In this document: positions 44,654 to 46,644 of the stretch, piece by piece
Layout of the letters: each line of letters opens with the position of its first letter
How positions within the stretch are numbered: the first letter of the stretch is position 1
DNA from: Anaerolineae bacterium
GTDB lineage: Bacteria > Chloroflexota > Anaerolineae > Promineifilales > Promineifilaceae
Direction: 5' to 3'
DNA: 46,644 nt
Assembly (NCBI GenBank): GCA_030425205.1
Contig: JAUIAP010000047.1
Span: 1-46,644, forward strand
Notes under the pieces: model-generated
Told to the model about the DNA's origin: nothing
Databases searched by the model: none
The model's input: only the letters and a program-made list of their open reading frames with translations
Program-made: the position numbers and the translations under genes

Positions 44654-45843
44654 TGGCGCAGGATGGCGACCGCTTTGCACGCAGTGTGCGACAGAATTTG
44701 CGCTATTGGCATCGCAAAATTGACGGTGCGACAAATGCAGAACTGTTTGCGTTGCGCGATAAATTTGCGCTTATTCGCCGTGCTATCCAGATCGGTGTGC
44801 AGCGAGAAACAATCGCACAAGAGGCAGGACAGTTAGCCCTGACCGCCTCGCGCTACGCCGAGCAGATGGATAGTTGGGCGGAGTGGATAGCGGTTTTGGA
44901 TGTGGTTTTGGCACAGGCGGATCCGCTTTTGACAGATGCACTCTTGTTGCAGAAGGGGTTATTCTGTCGGTTAGTGCATCAGTTCGAGGAGGCGATTGTT
45001 GCTTACGGGAAGGTACGGAAATCGGCCGAAAACCACGATCCATGTACCTTCGCAAAAGCCACTATCGGACTTGCCACTTGTGACCTCACCAGAGGGGATT
45101 ATCAAAATGCCGAACACTATTTAACGTCTTCTGTCGTTGAGTTGGTTGCAAATTGTGGTGATAGTCGTCTGTCAGCGCAAACGGCGAATACTCTAGGCTG
45201 GCTACACTTTTTGGGCAAAGGCAATTTGGCATTGGCAAAAGAGAATTTTGAAAAGGCGTTGGAGGGGTATGAACAGCAGGGAGATTTGCTTAACTGCGCT
45301 AGAGTGCTGCATAACTTAGGCAATGTCCATATCGAATTGCAACGTCCTGTGGCAGCGCAAACCTATTTTGAACGGGTCAATGAGCTACACAAAGTGGTTG
45401 GGACACCGGTTGAGATCGCACTGGCAAAACTATCGCTGGGATCGCTCTATTATCAACAGCAGGAATGGCGTAAGGCCGAGCAAGCATTTACATCGATCGA
45501 CTTGCCCTATTTAGAGCGACACAACTATGTGCGCTGGCAAGCATTGGCATTGGGCAATTTGGGGAACATTTTGTTTGAGCAAGAGAAACTGCCAAAGGCA
45601 CGCGAACATTTGGAAAGAGCGGCTGCAATGCAAAGCTCTGGTCAAAATCAAAACGAGTATGCCAACACATTGATCATTTTAGGGAAAACATATATGCAAG
45701 AAGGGGAATGGCAGCAGGCGCGAGCTTATTTTCAAAAAAGTATCCAAATACTGGAAGCGAACAGTGGGGATACATGGTCTATCAAATGGTTGGCGGCTAG
45801 TCGAGAGTTACTTATGAGGGTAGAAGATCGTCTACCCTCATAA
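44650..45843 (+). CDS. TPR-repeat protein, probable sensor partner of the STAND ATPase
   Basis: This 397-residue protein is made of helical repeats. Residues of about 130-390 show TPR features, for example ANTLGWLHFLGKGNLALAKE, VLHNLGNVHIELQRPVAAQT, LALGNLGNILFEQEKLPKAR and TLIILGKTYMQEGEWQQARA. The ATG overlaps the upstream TGA as ATGA, and a second ATG follows immediately, so translation is coupled. In most NLR-like proteins the STAND core and TPRs form one chain; here they are split into two genes. No signal peptide or membrane segment is seen. The 3' end forms one arm of a hairpin. Its role is probably ligand recognition or autoinhibition (inference). Confidence 0.88.
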   Translation: MMAQDGDRFARSVRQNLRYWHRKIDGATNAELFALRDKFALIRRAIQIGVQRETIAQEAGQLALTASRYAEQMDSWAEWIAVLDVVLAQADPLLTDALLLQKGLFCRLVHQFEEAIVAYGKVRKSAENHDPCTFAKATIGLATCDLTRGDYQNAEHYLTSSVVELVANCGDSRLSAQTANTLGWLHFLGKGNLALAKENFEKALEGYEQQGDLLNCARVLHNLGNVHIELQRPVAAQTYFERVNELHKVVGTPVEIALAKLSLGSLYYQQQEWRKAEQAFTSIDLPYLERHNYVRWQALALGNLGNILFEQEKLPKAREHLERAAAMQSSGQNQNEYANTLIILGKTYMQEGEWQQARAYFQKSIQILEANSGDTWSIKWLAASRELLMRVEDRLPS

Positions 45844-45844
45844 G
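45811..45844. terminator. 14-bp perfect hairpin over the TPR gene's stop codon
   Basis: CTTATGAGGGTAGA (45811-45824), loop AGATCG, then TCTACCCTCATAAG (45831-45844). The 3' arm contains the TPR gene's stop codon. It lies between convergent genes and may end transcription from both sides, though no strong T-tract is visible. Confidence 0.65.
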
Positions 45845-45855
45845 CGGTCACATCT

Positions 45856-46029
45856 TTAGTGAGGGTCTGGAATGCTCTCCACAACGCCCGATGTGCCAAT
45901 GCAGACGTAAACGCAATCGGCCGAAGCCGCCCCCGTCATCAACGGAGACCCCGCCAATCCAACTGCAAATAACGCCGCCGCGATCCAAAGTACAAGTCGT
46001 TGTTTCTGTTTCTTAACTGCTGAACGCAT
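45856..46029 (-). CDS. Small secreted two-Cys peptide
   Basis: This 57-residue protein has a classic signal peptide: a basic start (MRSAVKKQKQR), a hydrophobic core (LVLWIAAALFAVGLAG) and a likely cleavage after GAASA. The mature part would be about 21 residues with two cysteines (DCVYVC), ending VVESIPDPH. The ATG at 46029 has GGGAG about 8 nt upstream; an in-frame ATG at 46044 lacks one. No family was recognised. It could be a secreted signal, toxin or stability peptide. It is convergent with the STAND/TPR pair, which might sense it, but nothing in the sequence proves that. Confidence 0.7.
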   Translation of the reverse strand: MRSAVKKQKQRLVLWIAAALFAVGLAGSPLMTGAASADCVYVCIGTSGVVESIPDPH

Positions 46030-46044
46030 GGTAATTTCTCCCAT

Positions 46045-46243
46045 TTAACTGATTTGGGAAAAACATCTGAGGGCGCGCATTCTTCCGGAAACTCAGCAGT
46101 TTTTCGATGATTTCTGCGCGGAATAGCTAGCTCGTTGCATTGATGAGAAGGATACTGAAGGGGGTTGGGGAAAATAAGAGCGGGGGATTTACAGTCGGTA
46201 AGGCCAACTTACAGTTCTACCAGAATGGATATTCTTGCCAAAA
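46045..46243. other. Upstream region of the small peptide gene
   Basis: This 199-bp stretch contains no gene. TTACAG occurs twice about 21 bp apart (near 46188 and 46209), too short to call a repeat. No reliable promoter was identified. Confidence 0.4.
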
Positions 46244-46280
46244 AGCAAAACAACGTTGCAATTTGCAACGTTGTTTTGCT
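46244..46280 (-). terminator. Intrinsic terminator reading leftward
   Basis: The arms AGCAAAACAACGTTGCAA (46244-46261) and TTGCAACGTTGTTTTGCT (46263-46280) are perfect complements, giving a usable 17-bp stem with a 3-nt loop. On the - strand the stem runs into a T5 tract (plus-strand AAAAA at 46240-46244), as expected for an intrinsic terminator. It would end transcription from the - strand fragment at 46305. Confidence 0.82.
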
Positions 46281-46304
46281 CAAAGTGCCACTTTAGAATT
46301 GACT

Positions 46305-46644
46305 TTATGGGTTCGCTAACAAGCGCAAACACGCATCGCGGGTCAACTCTTCAACGTAGTAGCTGGAAATCCAACCGATAACATCTTCACCGTTATAATC
46401 GGTTATCCATACTTGCCACCACAACGTTTGATCTAGCACACGGTGATTATGCCCCACGACGATACGCTGTTCACCTTTGAACAAATAGCGCGTCGCATGA
46501 GCATCCGCATGTGGCTGCTCGAGGTATTGTCAAATGTTGTGGATCAGAGAAGGGCAGCGACCTCAACAGACAGATTATTTTCGGCCGAAACCACCTCCAA
46601 ACTGGGCAGGACGCGCGTCTTGCCGTCAGGGAAAGTCGCGCCAT
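46305..46644 (-). pseudogene. Broken SH3-like domain gene, cut by the window edge
   Basis: Two coding-looking pieces lie on the - strand in different frames. Piece 1 (46547-46642) reads GATFPDGKTRVLPSLEVVSA and ends at a stop at 46544-46546. Piece 2 (46308-46529) has no start codon. It resembles a bacterial SH3-like domain (WWQVWITDYNGEDVIGWISS, then YYVEELT) and ends at 46305-46307. A stop at 46530-46532 and a frame change separate them. The likely reading is a decayed gene; alternatively piece 1 is the true end of an intact gene and piece 2 a leftover fragment. Confidence 0.55.

Larger units (their letters stand above)
4190..46588. repeat. Highly iterated palindrome TCGGCCGA
   Basis: I counted about fifty exact copies of this self-complementary octamer by eye, for example at or near 4190, 5551, 6064, 7030, 8248, 9189, 10486, 13793, 17323, 18448, 19577, 21583, 23833, 24737, 28738, 30599, 32578, 34096, 36087, 38804, 39265, 41005, 42201, 45023, 45917 and 46581. 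Nearly all lie inside genes, on either coding strand. None was seen before 4190. Coding copies often read Ser-Ala-Glu/Asp or Phe-Gly-Arg depending on frame. Confidence 0.9.

Overview
The window looks like an accessory region of a filamentous or multicellular-type Chloroflexota (Anaerolineae-like) genome. This is inference. It rests on many extracytoplasmic proteins with proline/threonine linkers, bacterial tubulin-like proteins, vWA, CAP and SH3-like domains, STAND/TPR signalling proteins and mid-range GC. No rRNA, tRNA, CRISPR array or intact transposase was seen.

Layout. (1) 1-2454: an uncharacterised Cys-containing protein (204-836, +), a convergent Rpn/PD-(D/E)XK-type nuclease-like gene (981-1922, -) and a 530-bp gap with two short inverted repeats. 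(2) 2455-41499: sixteen genes in a row on the + strand, most overlapping or a few bases apart, so probably one operon or a few coupled ones. In order they are: an excisionase-type HTH protein, a degenerate vWA/multi-membrane protein, two helical proteins, a metallophosphoesterase, a vWA membrane protein, a tubulin-like protein with a zinc ribbon and three SHOCT-like repeats, a giant vWA-propeller-tubulin-like membrane fusion, a Ser/Thr kinase-like protein, four small to mid-sized envelope proteins (Ig/DUF11-like, CAP, zinc ribbon-TM, SH3-like), a P-loop GTPase, two paralogous large proteins resembling GTPase-associated proteins, and a tail-anchored degenerate-NTPase/helical-repeat protein. A 13-bp stem hairpin lies just after the last of these. 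(3) 41602-46029: an XRE-type regulator, a DJ-1/PfpI-like protein (-), a 162-bp MITE, an NB-ARC/STAND ATPase with its TPR partner, and a small secreted Cys-containing peptide (-). (4) 46305 to the end: a broken SH3-like fragment on the - strand.

Working model (inference). The long block resembles an envelope-spanning, NTP-dependent signalling or conflict system. vWA, propeller, CAP and SH3-like modules face outwards. The tubulin-like, GTPase, kinase and GTPase-associated modules face the cytoplasm. A kinase/phosphoesterase pair could set phosphorylation state, and SHOCT-like repeats and zinc ribbons could mediate assembly.

Two sequence-level oddities stand out. The palindrome TCGGCCGA occurs about fifty times (counted by eye), against fewer than one expected by chance. 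The second GTPase-associated-like gene has an in-frame TAA after which 79 clearly coding codons continue in the same frame.
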